DNA of 64,000 bases from CBDDEH01 sp965226865 (GTDB lineage: Bacteria > Chloroflexota > Dehalococcoidia > Lucifugimonadales > JAGWBF01), in NCBI GenBank assembly GCA_965226865.1, contig CBDDEH010000003.1, positions 372,001-436,000 of the forward strand, in the 5' to 3' direction. Positions within the stretch are counted from its first letter, which is position 1. The number at the start of each line of letters is the position of its first letter. Shown here piece by piece: positions 43,112 through 51,691 of this stretch. Under the pieces are notes generated by a model that was given only the letters and a program-made list of their open reading frames with translations, ran no database searches and had not been told where the DNA came from. Position numbers and translations under genes: made by a program.

Positions 43112-45583
43112 TTAACGTCCCGCGCCGACCGGCTCCGAGCCATCTCGACTCCTCCCGCTCCTGCTCCACCGCCCACTCGAACAGGGACAGTGACGGGGCC
43201 TGGGTCTTGCCGCCCCGGCCTTTGGGCTTGACCGCCTCCTCGGCCATGAACTCCGCCCAGGAGAAGAGCGACTGCTGCGGCTCCGGGGCCTCCTCGTGGT
43301 GGCCGTTGGTCCCGTTCCCGTTGCCGTTGGCGGGAATCGCCGCGTGGCCGTTCCCGTTCCCGTTTGCGTGGCGGCCGTTGCCCAGGACCAGCTCGACCGT
43401 CGGCCCGATGCCGCTTCGTGATGGCCGTTGCCGTTGGCAGCGATGGCCTCCGGCTCCACCTCGACGACCTTCCAGTCGTCGTCCACCAGGTACTCCTCGA
43501 AGCTGGCCTCGGCGTCCCTGGCCTGTGCGAAGACCGCCTCCACCGTCTCCGCCTCGTCCTCCTCCTCGTCCCCGCTGACGATCCTGCGGGCCAACGCCAT
43601 CATCAGGTCGTCCCCGTCGTCCCCGTCGTCGCCGTAGGCGGCCAGCCCGTCCTCCAGGAGAAGAGCGACTGCTGCGGCTCCGGGGCCTCCTCGTGGTGGC
43701 CGTTGGTCCCGTTCCCGTTGCCGTTGGCAGCTCGCCCTCGACCGCGAGCGAGCTTTGCAGCTTCTTCGCCACCAGCTTCAGCGCGTCGGCCTGCAGGGTG
43801 TTCCGGTAGGACATGAACACCACCTTCACCGCCCTGGTCTGCCCGATGCGCCACGACCGCCGCGACGCCTGCCGCATGACGTAGACGCTATAATCCGTCT
43901 CGTCCCAGAACATGCGTCGGGAAGTCGATGAGGTCCAACCCCGTCTGCACCAAGCTCGGGTGGCATATCATCACGTCGATTCCCTGCTTCACCCTGTCCG
44001 CCACCCACGCCTCCCGCCGTTCCGGGGCAACGGCGTCGGCCTTCATCACCGCCACGCGGAACCCGTGCCGTGTGAGCATGTCGTCCATCCGCCCGGTGAT
44101 GTCCCGCGTCCCGGTGTGCGTGGCGTAGACCAGCACCCTGCGGCCCTCCATCCGCTCCGCCGCCACCATGTCGATGAGGGCCTTCTCCTTGGGGTAGAGC
44201 CGCTCCTCGGAGAGGGGCGGCACCTGCACGATCACGTCCCCGCTCCTGGGGTCGAAGACCGTCTCCCCCCTGGTGCAGCCGTCAGGGTAGGCCAACAGGG
44301 TTTGCAGGTAGGTCGCCAGCAGCCGCTTCGAGCCAGCCTTGAGAGCCTCAGCCAGCTTCAGCCGCAGCTCCTCGTACACGGTGTTGTAGGCGCTGCGCTG
44401 GGAGTAGCCCGTCGCGTCCTCCTCCGAGTCCATGCTGGACAGCATCACCTGCTCGTCGTAGGGCGGCAGCCCCGAGGCAACGTCGGCCAGTCTGAGGAAG
44501 ACGGTGTTGCCGATGATGTGGAAGAGGGCGGAGGGCACAAGGCCCGGCCTCTCCCGCACCACCTTGCGGTACTTGCGCCGCCTGCTGAACCTCCCGTCCT
44601 CCACCGAGTCGTCGTCGGCTTGCCGACGGTGTGCTCCTCGAAGCCGTACCGCTGTATCCAGCGGTGCTCGTCGGAGCGTCCGAAGTCCGTCCTGAGCTCC
44701 GGGCTGAACCGGTAGAGCAGGTGGAAGAGCGTCGAGCTGTAGCCGCCCATCAGAGTCCCCGACAGGCTGAGGGACTTGCCGCAGACGTCGGCGAGGACTC
44801 CGGCGGCGATGCCCTGGGCGCTTCCGCGCCCCTTATATTCATGGACCTCATCCCCGACCAACAGGTCGAAGAAGCCCTTCATGTGGTGCTTCACGTAGTC
44901 GGCCAAAGGGTAGCGGGCGGGGCCGGACTTGTCGGCCTGCCAGAGGGGAGAGCCGCAGCCGGCGCAGGTGTGCTTGCGGCGGTTCAGGTCCTCGTCCGTG
45001 AGGGGAACGCCGTCCTTGTCCACGATCTGGGCGGTGCAGTCGGGGCAACAGGGGACCCGGAACGGCTCGCCCGTCTCCTCGTCCCGAAGGAGCCTCCCCT
45101 GGACGTTGCCCACCGCTCTATCACGGCGGGCATCCAGCGGTAGGAGAGCTTGGCCTTCTCACGGCTCATCACCGCGAAGAGGGGGCCGGAGCCGACGGAG
45201 AGGCGAAGCCGCTCCAGGTCGGTGATGGACTTGACGATGACGGCGCGGGCGCCGGGCACCGTCATCTCCACCTCCCGCTTCCACTTGGGCACCAGGTGGG
45301 GCGGGCAGAGGACCAGGATCCGCTTGAAGCCCGCCAGATGTGCGGCGGCGGCGGCGATGAAGGTCTTGCCCGTGCCCATCTCGCCGACGACGGTGGTGCC
45401 CCGGTGGGCTTCGAGGGAGAGGGCCGCGCCCTTGATGGCGTCCTCCTGCGCCCCCAGGGGCTTGCGGAGCAGGCGGGGGAGCTTGTGCCCGTTCTCCGAG
45501 GGCCGGTAAAGGGGTGGGTAGGACTCCACCACCCGCCGGGCGATGGCCTCCTTGAACGTGTCGATGAACTGTCCGAGGTTCAT
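43112..45583 (-). CDS. SNF2/DEAD-type helicase of the mobile module, several frameshifts
   Basis: About 800 residues once joined. MNLGQFIDTFKEAIARRVVESYPPLYRP leads to VVGEMGTGKTFIAAAAAHL (Walker A), a Cys4 cluster (CCPDC ... CAGCGSP), LLVGDEVHEYKG (DEVH box), LSGTLMGGYSSTLFHLLYRFSP and RQASRRSWRIGQTRAVKVVFM (motif VI). Frames change near 45115, 44615, 43910, 43740 and 43400; the partial copy at 33.6-34.5 kb reads through the 44615 and 43910 sites. The C-terminus is acidic with Asn-Gly repeats and QQSLFSW peptides and contains an internal 75-base duplication. Such phage/plasmid helicases are usually paired with a methyltransferase, as here. Confidence 0.82.
43258..43729. repeat. 75-bp direct repeat inside the helicase gene
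   Basis: The segment 43258-43332 (encoding NGNGNGTNGHHEEAPEPQQSLFSW) recurs at 43655-43729. The second copy breaks the frame in the middle of the C-terminal region, so it is a recent internal duplication. Confidence 0.75.
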
Positions 45584-45691
45584 TGCATGTCTCCTTCCTG
45601 TATGAGAGTGTTTGGGGTTGGGCGATAGGCGAGACCCACCAGTCGATGCGACCAGCGGGGCCTCGTGATGGCGGCTCGCGGTATGAGCCGT

Positions 45692-45886
45692 CTATGCGGC
45701 GTTGGGGAGGGGCGCCCGCCGCTGCACGTCGTCGTAGCAGCGGCCCTTCAGGTGGTAGGACTTCACCGGGGAGGAGACCGCCCGTCCGCCGATGATGTCC
45801 ACCGAGGCGGTCTGCATGGCGGGTTCGCCGGGGGCGATGGGCTGCCCGCACCGGGCGCAGGCGTCGAGGGTCATGGTCGTCTGCAT
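45692..45886 (-). CDS. Small zinc-binding protein (64 aa)
   Basis: MQTTMTLDACARCGQPIAPGEPAMQTASVDIIGGRA has a CxxC pair, then HLKGRCYDD supplies His and Cys, a plausible zinc site in a very short protein. It lies directly upstream of the helicase on the same strand. After its stop comes CGGCTC...GAGCCG (45672-45690), one of the recurrent operon hairpins. Function unknown. Confidence 0.6.
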   Translation of the reverse strand: MQTTMTLDACARCGQPIAPGEPAMQTASVDIIGGRAVSSPVKSYHLKGRCYDDVQRRAPLPNAA

Positions 45887-45942
45887 CGTGCTTCCTCTCT
45901 TTCCTTATGAGTGGGTGTTCCTGAATCGTTCCGGTAAAGCGA

Positions 45943-46000
45943 AGGCCCCGCAGGTCGAAGGGACCAACGGGGCCTCGTGGGTGCGGCTCAGTGTGAGCCG
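45943..46000 (-). promoter_or_regulatory. Paired hairpins after the methyltransferase gene
   Basis: On the minus strand a 7-bp hairpin (CGGCTCA...TGAGCCG) starts one base after the TAG at 46002-46004, followed by a long one built on AGGCCCCG/CGGGGCCT. No T-run follows. Same layout as 49021-49073, 49558-49612 and 50444-50499. Confidence 0.7.
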
Positions 46001-46001
46001 T

Positions 46002-47039
46002 CTATGCGGCGATGTCGGTGATCTCGCCGCCGTGCAGGTCCAGGGCGACCACGGTGGTCTTGAGCTTCTCTCGGTGGACCTCCTTCTCCGGGCTGTCCTC
46101 CACCATGACCATCTCCTTCGAGGTCCGGCCCTTGACCAGGATGCGCCTGCCCTCCGGCCTCCAGGCACAGGTTGTCGAGGAAGCCCGCCGCCACCAGCAT
46201 CGCCATGTGGCCCCTGCGAAGAGGCATCAGCGGGCGGGTGCGGGCGTCCCTGGCGGGCCAGAGGGTGTCGGTTATCTCCGTGCTCGTCCACAGCCCCAAC
46301 CGCCTGGCCTCGGCAGCAGCCGCGACGGGATCGACGGTGCGGGTGGTGAACAGGATGTCGCCGCTCGGCGTGGTCTTCGGGGTGAACGGCGGGTACTGTT
46401 CGGGGCGCATCGGCTCCGGCTCTCCCACCGCCCACTCCAGCACCATGCTCTCGCCGTGGGCGTCGGGAACGGGGTCGGCCTTCCTGTAGGCCATGAGCAC
46501 GACCTGGTCGAAGACCTCGCGCTCCGGGTCGGGGAAGGCCCAGCACCGCATCCGCCCGTAGTGGGTGGACAGGTAGCGGGCCGAGACCGCGAGGCGCTGC
46601 CTGGGGACGATGAAGGCCAGCAGCCCGCCCTCGGCCAGGTAGCGCGTGGTCTGGGTCAGGAAGGCGTGCTCCGTCCGCTTGTCTTCGGAATCAAAGTCAT
46701 ACGGCGGGTTCAAGAGCAGCAGCCCGAAGGCCCCGTTCGCTATGGACGTGGCGAACAGGTCGGAGGCCAGGGCGCGCCCTGGCCGCTTCTCCGCCTCCTG
46801 CGCCCGGTCCCGGTGCAGCTCGACGCCGTAGGTCTCGATGGGGATGGCGTTGGGCACGTCCATGCGCCCGGCCAGCTGCGCCAGCGCCTCCCCGGCCCCA
46901 CAGCAGGGGTCGAGGATGCGGAGGGTCTCCCGGTCCCTGTGGTAGTAGCCGGTGGGGGTGTGAATCAGCCCCGCGAGCAGGTCAACGACCCGCTCCGGCG
47001 TGGGGTAAAACCCGCCTTTTGCCTGTGCTGCAAGTCTCA
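46002..47039 (-). CDS. N6-adenine DNA methyltransferase (DUF6094-like), one frameshift
   Basis: 345 residues. MRLAAQAKGGFYPTPERVVDLLAGLI is the family start; ILDPCCGAGEALAQLA is the SAM-binding motif I (DPxxGxG-like), LLLLNPPYDFDSEDKR is the catalytic NPPY motif, and FIVPRQRL and YRKADPVP follow. Near 46160 one base is off: CLEAGG in the first frame joins RILVKGRTSKEMVMVEDSPEKEV in the next, ending in GEITDIAA. Likely protects the mobile element or regulates it. It overlaps the next upstream gene by 3 bases. Confidence 0.88.
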
Positions 47040-47306
47040 TGTCGTCTCTCCTTTCTCTGTGTCGTCTGTCGTGTCCGTTGACGGCCCGAACCGGCAGGGT
47101 TCGGGGTTGCAGAAGTGGCAGTCCCTTCTCGCCCTGGGGGGCGGCACGTAGTCCTCGACGGTCACCGCCTGGAAGACCACCTGGATACCGCACGAGCCGC
47201 AGTGGTAGGTCTCCCCGGTGTGGATGTCCCTGTCAGGCTCTTCCACCTGCGCGAACCGCTCGTCGCAGTGGGGGCAGGTGAAGAACAGCGTCTGTTCCGT
47301 TGGCAT
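47037..47306 (-). CDS. Zinc-ribbon protein (89 aa)
   Basis: MPTEQTLFFTCPHCDERFAQ and GETYHCGSCGIQVVFQ form a four-Cys zinc ribbon, followed by a third metal-like patch, CHFCNPEPCRFG. The tail is acidic. Translationally coupled to the methyltransferase (overlap at 47037-47039). No specific family recognised; such ribbons often aid DNA or protein contacts. Confidence 0.7.
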   Translation of the reverse strand: MPTEQTLFFTCPHCDERFAQVEEPDRDIHTGETYHCGSCGIQVVFQAVTVEDYVPPPRARRDCHFCNPEPCRFGPSTDTTDDTEKGETT

Positions 47307-47349
47307 GGTCTCCTCTCCTTGTATGTTGGTTTTGGTGTGTTGCGCCGCC

Positions 47350-47757
47350 TCAGTCGGCGATTGCCATGTCCCTGTGGCCGGTCTGCACCCCGACCACCTC
47401 TCCGACGCCCACGTTGCGCTGGTAGCAGAGGACTTGGTGAGTCCCGATGCTCTCCGCGCAGGCGGTGCAGAAGGCGGTGACGAGCTCGGCGTGGTTGGCG
47501 ACGACCATCCGCCGCACCAGCACGGAGCCGCCCTGGGACAGGGTGTGGCGGTAGAGCATGACCGAGGGGTCGCGCCTCTCCGCTTCCGTGGCGGGCCGGT
47601 AGAAGTGGGGTTGGCCTGAGCTTGTCAGGTGCGTGGTGTGGTCGTGCTTGCAGTAGCGGCAGGTCGTCCCGTCCGGGGAGAAGCGCCGCCAGGCGCTCCC
47701 GTTCCGGTTCTGCCTGCGCTTGTTCTTGCGCTTGGCCGTCTTCAGCGTCCTATCCAT
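47350..47757 (-). CDS. Zinc-finger-like hypothetical protein (135 aa)
   Basis: A basic N-terminus (RTLKTAKRKNKRRQNRNG) is followed by CRYCKHDHTTHL and, later, AFCTACAESIGTHQVLCYQ, giving CxxC/H and CxxC groups. The middle (RPATEAERRDPSVMLYRHTL) is helical. The gene overlaps the 3' end of the next one by 8 bases. No family recognised. Confidence 0.6.
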   Translation of the reverse strand: MDRTLKTAKRKNKRRQNRNGSAWRRFSPDGTTCRYCKHDHTTHLTSSGQPHFYRPATEAERRDPSVMLYRHTLSQGGSVLVRRMVVANHAELVTAFCTACAESIGTHQVLCYQRNVGVGEVVGVQTGHRDMAIAD

Positions 47758-48379
47758 CGGAAACCTCCTCAGTGGGCAGGGTGAGCCAGCCCGACGCCAC
47801 GGCGTCGGAGAGGTCTTCCCGGAGCTTGTCGGCCTTGGGGGAGCACCTGTAGGCGGAGACGCCGACGGACTGGAGGGGGACTATCTCCCCGTTGTCCAGG
47901 CCCCGGTCCCAGAGCCACCCGGCCCAGGAGCCGTGCAGGGGGAGCGGGCTGCGCTTGTCCAGGAAGCGGTGGTGCTGCGCGGGGGCCTGCTCCTCGGCCT
48001 GCGCCAGCAGGAGGAAGCTGCCCTTCTCGAATCCGTACTCGGCGGTTTTGGTGTACACGAGGGCGTGCCAGCCTCCCGACACCGGCAGGCGGGCGATCTT
48101 GGTCGTCCACGTCCCGATGGTCTCGTAGGGAATCTGGCACCGCTGGTAGCCGCCCGAGAGCGCCATGCCGTCCGCGCCACGGATGATGTGGGCGCTCTCG
48201 GGCGGCTGCTTGAGGAGCGAGGCCCAGATCGCCTTGAGCGCCGTCTGGGAGCCGACCATCGAGACGAACCAGAGGCCGTCGGTGTTGTCGTCGCGGGCGA
48301 AGGCGTCGGCGGTGGCGCTGAAGCCGCCTGACGTGATGGTGTAGAGGTCTTCGGGGTCGATGGTGTGAGTTGCGAGCAT
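47750..48379 (-). CDS. Hypothetical protein of the mobile module (209 aa)
   Basis: An uninterrupted frame, MLATHTIDPEDLYTITSGGFSATADAFARDDNTDGLWFVSMVGSQ to LREDLSDAVASGWLTLPTEE, with balanced composition and many Trp (HALVYTKTAEYGFEKGSFLLL, HGSWAGWLWDRGL). I recognise no family or catalytic motif. Its place between radC and zinc-ribbon genes matches operons of accessory proteins on conjugative elements. Confidence 0.6.
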   Translation of the reverse strand: MLATHTIDPEDLYTITSGGFSATADAFARDDNTDGLWFVSMVGSQTALKAIWASLLKQPPESAHIIRGADGMALSGGYQRCQIPYETIGTWTTKIARLPVSGGWHALVYTKTAEYGFEKGSFLLLAQAEEQAPAQHHRFLDKRSPLPLHGSWAGWLWDRGLDNGEIVPLQSVGVSAYRCSPKADKLREDLSDAVASGWLTLPTEEVSDG

Positions 48380-48420
48380 GTCATGTCTCCTTTCGGTGTA
48401 TGTGTCGAGGAGATGCGCAG

Positions 48421-48470
48421 GGACGGTTGCCCCTGCGTGAGAGCCGGACGGCGAGGGCCGTCAGGACTTG
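48421..48470 (-). promoter_or_regulatory. Hairpin pair after radC
   Basis: On the minus strand, just past the radC stop, GACGGC...GCCGTC and then CGCAGGG...TCCCTGCG can form two stems. A weaker member of the operon hairpin series. Confidence 0.45.
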
Positions 48471-48477
48471 TGGAGCA

Positions 48478-48984
48478 TCAGGCCATGAGGCCCCGCTCCT
48501 TGAGGCTGACGAACCTCTCCCCGCCGATGACGACATGGTCCAGAAGCTCGATGCCCAGGAGCTTTGCCGCCTGGAAAATCTCCCTGGTGATGGCCACGTC
48601 CTCCGGGCTGGGCGTCGGGTCCTGGCTGGGGTGGTTGTGGCTGGTGATGATGCTGGGGACGGCTTCGATGACGGCGGGGCGCAGCACCTCGGCGGGCCTG
48701 ACGATGGCCGACGATACGTTCCCTTGGTAGACCACCCTCTGGCCCACGACGTTGTTCTTGGTGTCCAATAGCAGCACCCGAAGCTGCTCCTGGGCCAGTT
48801 GCGCCATCTCCGGCCCCAGCAGCCTGCGCACGTCGTCGGGGCAGTTGATGGCGGGCGGGTCCTCCGGGCGCTCAGGCTGGGTCTCGACCTCGTAGCGCAT
48901 GGCGATCTCGCCCAGCAGGTGCAGGTTGCTGCGCAGCGCCTCCAGCAGCGCGGCGTCCTTGGTGAGGGTCTTCTTCCTGGTCAT
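48478..48984 (-). CDS. radC: RadC-like JAB-domain protein
   Basis: 168 residues. SHNHPSQDPTPSPEDVAIT is the JAMM/MPN+ motif (HxHP...SxxD) of RadC, and RVLLLDTKNNVVGQRVVYQGNVSSAIVRPAEVLRPAV precedes it as usual. The N-terminal helix-hairpin-helix of chromosomal RadC is absent, typical of versions on mobile elements. Biochemical role unresolved (it is not a proven repair enzyme); often found with anti-restriction genes. Confidence 0.93.
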   Translation of the reverse strand: MTRKKTLTKDAALLEALRSNLHLLGEIAMRYEVETQPERPEDPPAINCPDDVRRLLGPEMAQLAQEQLRVLLLDTKNNVVGQRVVYQGNVSSAIVRPAEVLRPAVIEAVPSIITSHNHPSQDPTPSPEDVAITREIFQAAKLLGIELLDHVVIGGERFVSLKERGLMA

Positions 48985-49020
48985 GTCGGCCTCCTTTCGC
49001 AGTCGGTTAGAAACAGGAGC

Positions 49021-49073
49021 GGGGCCGCGCCCTGTAGAGGGGCGCGGCCCCGTGGTGCGCCTTCAGTGAGGCG
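49021..49073 (-). promoter_or_regulatory. Paired hairpins after the ssb gene
   Basis: A perfect 12-bp stem (GGGGCCGCGCCC with its complement, 49021-49032 and 49040-49051) and a 5-bp stem (CGCCT/AGGCG) lie between ssb and radC. No T-run. Confidence 0.7.
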
Positions 49074-49099
49074 TCGCTATGCGGTTGTCGGTTGACGGG

Positions 49100-49501
49100 C
49101 TAGAAAGGAGAGGCGGCGACCGTCTGCTCGACGTCCGAGGCGTCGCCGTCGTTGACCTGCCCGCCGTTCCCGTTGCCGTTGCGAGAGTCGAGGAAGACGA
49201 CCTCGGAGGCGTGAATCTCGGTGCGGTAGCGCCGCTGCCCGTCGTCGCCCTCCCAGGTGTTGTTCACCAGGCGTCCGGCGACGTAGATGCGGTCGCCCTT
49301 GCCGATGTACTCGTTGACGGCTTCGGCGCTCTTGCTCCAGATCACGACGTTGTGCCAGTCGGCCTCGACCTCCCCGTCCTGGCGGCGGCGGTCCGTCGCC
49401 AGCCGCAGCTTGGTGACGGCGGTGCCGTTCGGGGTGTACTGCATTTCGGGGTCGGTCCCGACCCGTCCCAAAAGCTCTACCTTGTTGATGGTGCGTGCCA
49501 T
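49100..49501 (-). CDS. ssb: Single-stranded DNA-binding protein
   Basis: 133 residues. MARTINKVELLGRVGTDPEMQYTPNGTAVTKLRLAT and EADWHNVVIWSKSAEAVNEYIGKGDRIYVAGRLVNNTWEG make up a bacterial SSB OB fold. The C-terminal tail is short and acidic but ends VEQTVAASPF, not the usual DDDIPF, so interaction with host partners may differ. Likely coats the single strand during conjugative transfer or Rad52-like annealing. Confidence 0.95.
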   Translation of the reverse strand: MARTINKVELLGRVGTDPEMQYTPNGTAVTKLRLATDRRRQDGEVEADWHNVVIWSKSAEAVNEYIGKGDRIYVAGRLVNNTWEGDDGQRRYRTEIHASEVVFLDSRNGNGNGGQVNDGDASDVEQTVAASPF

Positions 49502-49557
49502 TTCGATTCCTCCTGAATGGTGTGGCGCGGACGTTGCCGTGCCCGTTTGAATGAGAG

Positions 49558-49612
49558 CGGGGCCGTCCCTGTAGAGGGAAGCGGCCCCGTCCTGCGCTCC
49601 CGCTTCGGAGCG
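49558..49612 (-). promoter_or_regulatory. Paired hairpins upstream of ssb
   Basis: On the minus strand, directly after the TAG of the 117-aa gene, come CGCTCC...GGAGCG and then CGGGGCCG(C)TTCCCT...AGGGACGGCCCCG. The nearest relative is 50444-50499, which differs by compensating and loop changes. Confidence 0.75.
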
Positions 49613-49613
49613 T

Positions 49614-49967
49614 CTAGCTGAACTCGATGTGCTGCGGCTTAGGCCCCGGCTCGCCGAAGAGCCGGTCGGGGTCGAAGGCTTCGACCGAGCGCCTGAGCCT
49701 TGCCAGGGCGTCCACGGCTTCGCCCGCGTGGGCCTTCGGGTTGTCCACCGCCCTGAAGTAGCCCAGGGCGGCGTCCACGACCTCGGCGTGGGCGGCGTTG
49801 CTACAGAACACTCGCTCCGAGGCCCTCGCCATCATCTCCGTGCTTACCAGCCCCCCGATGCGGTTGGCCAGGCGGGTCTGGACCGAGGCCAGCTCGTTGG
49901 CCAGCCGTGCGATCTCGCGGGTGGCGGGCGGCATCTTCCGCAGGGTCTTGGGCGCGAATCTGCTCAT
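49614..49967 (-). CDS. Hypothetical helical protein (117 aa)
   Basis: MSRFAPKTLRKMPPATREIARLANELASVQTRLANRIGGLVSTEMMARASERVF to LFGEPGPKPQHIEFS: basic, then strongly helical. ATG 49967 follows AAAGGAGGAC, which decides the start against the longer ORF. No family recognised. Between ssb and the DUF2958 gene in the DNA-processing operon. Confidence 0.65.
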   Translation of the reverse strand: MSRFAPKTLRKMPPATREIARLANELASVQTRLANRIGGLVSTEMMARASERVFCSNAAHAEVVDAALGYFRAVDNPKAHAGEAVDALARLRRSVEAFDPDRLFGEPGPKPQHIEFS

Positions 49968-50029
49968 CTGTCCTCCTTTGTTTCTTCTCTGATTGCGTCT
50001 ATGACCGCTGGTCACCAGGTCGCCATCCT

Positions 50030-50407
50030 CTACGACAGTCTCCTGATCTCGCCGAGGGTCATCGGCTTCCAGTACAGGTCGCGCTCCACGGCGGGGACGC
50101 TGCCGAACACGGTTGCTTCCGCCAGCTCGGTGAGGTCGAAGTAGCCGACTTCCGTCTCGAACCCCTTGACGAGGCCGAAGCACAGCCCGGTCTCGGCGTC
50201 CCACTCGGTGACGTACCAGGTCCAGTTGCTGTAGGGGCTGAAAAGCTTGGCCGGGGCGAGAACGTCGTCGTGGTCTTCGACGTTCTCGTTGGCTCCGATC
50301 GCGGGGATCGTGTCCCCGAGCTCCTTCGTCATGAGCTTGTGCCTGCGGCGCCCGCTGTGGTTGTCCTGCCAGGTCGTGGTCTTGGCGTTTCCCTTCTGGT
50401 CAAGCAT
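50030..50407 (-). CDS. DUF2958-domain protein
   Basis: 125 residues. LAPAKLFSPYSNWTWYVTEWDAETGLCFGLVKGFETEVGYFDLTELAE and ERDLYWKPMTLGEI match the DUF2958 pattern (KfFxPxxxWtWyxtExd ... FGLVxGfexExGyFxLxEL ... ERDxyxxP), a family common on phages, plasmids and ICEs whose function is unknown. The first 40 residues (TTTWQDNHSGRRRHKLMTKELGD) are an extension. Confidence 0.88.
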   Translation of the reverse strand: MLDQKGNAKTTTWQDNHSGRRRHKLMTKELGDTIPAIGANENVEDHDDVLAPAKLFSPYSNWTWYVTEWDAETGLCFGLVKGFETEVGYFDLTELAEATVFGSVPAVERDLYWKPMTLGEIRRLS

Positions 50408-50443
50408 GGTTTCTCCTCTCCTATGGGGTTGTATGAGATTCGG

Positions 50444-50499
50444 CGGAGCCGTTCCCTTTAGAGGGAAGCGGCCCCGTCCTGCGCTCCGTTGTGGGAGCG
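50444..50499 (-). promoter_or_regulatory. Paired hairpins upstream of the DUF2958 gene
   Basis: Begins one base after the TAG of the nuclease gene at 50501-50503: CGCTCCC...GGAGCG, then CGGGGCCGCTTCCCT...AGGGAACGGCTCCG, with a G-U tolerant mismatch in the second stem. Confidence 0.75.
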
Positions 50500-50500
50500 T

Positions 50501-51598
50501 CTAGGTCACCCGCACGTACTCGGACTCGCTCTCTGTCACCACGTCGGCCCGGACCTCCGGGGCGAGCAGCTCGTTGAGCCTGCGGTAGTTGACCGAGTAG
50601 CGAGTCGAGCGGACCAGGCTGACCGTGCGTCCGTTGACGGTCGCCTTCGCGTCCCCCTGGCGGCGCATCCACGCCTTCAGGGTGTCGAGCGCGCTGCGCT
50701 TGACCTTCTCCGGCTCCTTGATGGCTTCCTGGGCTTCCGCGTAGGCCGCCACAGCCTCCCGCGCCTCCTGGTCGCTCACCGTCTCTCCCTCCATCTCCGT
50801 CTCGTCGTCGGCCTCCGCCGCACCCGGCAGGCAGACCTCCAGGAAGGGGCAGGACCGGCATTGCCAGCTGCCTGCCGAGAAGTCCCGGTCGGGCAGCGCG
50901 TCGGGGTCAGGCCCGCTCCGGACGTGGTGAGCGCCGAGCTGTCCCAGCCACTCGCAGGCGTCCTGCAAGGCCCGCTCCAGCCGGTCGGCGGGGATGATTT
51001 CGTAGTCCCACGTTCTGCCGCCCGTGTCCATCGTGGCGATGGCGGCGTCCCGAAGCTCTCCGTAGTGACCCAGCGTGTAGAAGGCGGCCTGGGCCACCGA
51101 CGCCGGGTGGCTGCGCTCCGCTCCCAGGGTGCGCCACCGTTTGAACGCCTCCGGCCCCCTGGTCTTGACCTCGACGACCATCTCGCCGCCGTAGTGGGGA
51201 GCCGCAGGCCCGCCCCCGAACAGAAACGCCTGGACCTCGGAGTCCGCTTCCTCCCCGTCCAATGGCATCCGCCCCGTGGCGTCGGGATGTCCCGTTACCA
51301 GCAGGTTGGGGCGGAGCCGCATGGACACCGATTCGGGGTTACGGGGGTCGGCGGGAGACACCCGCCAGCCCGCCCGCTCCATCGCCCGCAGGACGACGGG
51401 TTCGAGGGCGTTGCCCGCCTCCATCGCCGTCAGCGAGTCCTCGCTGGGGGGATTCGCCGGTTCGTATCCGGTCGCCGCGTACCACAGGGCGCGGCGGCAG
51501 CCCAGGGACGACGAGGCCCGTATCTCAAGCTGCCCGTCCTCGTCGAACCGCGCAGCGGGGCGGGAGAAGACCTCCGCCCGGTCAATGTCTGTCGTCAT
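50501..51598 (-). CDS. Cas4/YqaJ-like PD-(D/E)XK nuclease
   Basis: 365 residues. RASSSLGCRRALWYAATGYEP supplies the first Cys, VTGHPDATGRM the metal Asp, MVVEVKTRGPEAF the catalytic ExK, QAAFYTL the QxxxY motif, and CRSCPFLEVCLPG the last three Cys of a likely 4Fe-4S cluster, the order seen in Cas4 and related RecB-family 5'-3' exonucleases. A helical C-terminal region follows (about 110 residues). Beside SSB and a Rad52-like annealing protein it probably works in recombination, not CRISPR, though it shares the window with a Cas4-free I-E system. Confidence 0.85.
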   Translation of the reverse strand: MTTDIDRAEVFSRPAARFDEDGQLEIRASSSLGCRRALWYAATGYEPANPPSEDSLTAMEAGNALEPVVLRAMERAGWRVSPADPRNPESVSMRLRPNLLVTGHPDATGRMPLDGEEADSEVQAFLFGGGPAAPHYGGEMVVEVKTRGPEAFKRWRTLGAERSHPASVAQAAFYTLGHYGELRDAAIATMDTGGRTWDYEIIPADRLERALQDACEWLGQLGAHHVRSGPDPDALPDRDFSAGSWQCRSCPFLEVCLPGAAEADDETEMEGETVSDQEAREAVAAYAEAQEAIKEPEKVKRSALDTLKAWMRRQGDAKATVNGRTVSLVRSTRYSVNYRRLNELLAPEVRADVVTESESEYVRVT

Positions 51599-51627
51599 GT
51601 CGATTCCTCCTTTGTCCTGTAATGAGA

Positions 51628-51660
51628 GGCGGGGCCGCCCCCGTTGGAGACAGCCCCGCC
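51628..51660 (-). promoter_or_regulatory. Operon hairpin upstream of the nuclease gene
   Basis: GGCGGGGC...GCCCCGCC-type stem, between the TSCPD gene and the nuclease gene; same core as the other operon hairpins. Confidence 0.65.
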
Positions 51661-51691
51661 TGGATTCCAGACTCTCGATTGTTCAGACCGC

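Noticed and set aside
47612..47632. Second copy of the CAAGCTCAGG mini-repeat in the gene at 47350-47757
   Set aside because: Only about 12 bases match and the protein reads naturally there (THLTSSGQPHF); probably coincidence.
50501..51598. Cas4 protein belonging to the CRISPR locus
   Set aside because: It lies 24 kb away in a recombination operon, type I-E systems lack Cas4, and gene neighbours point to DNA recombination.
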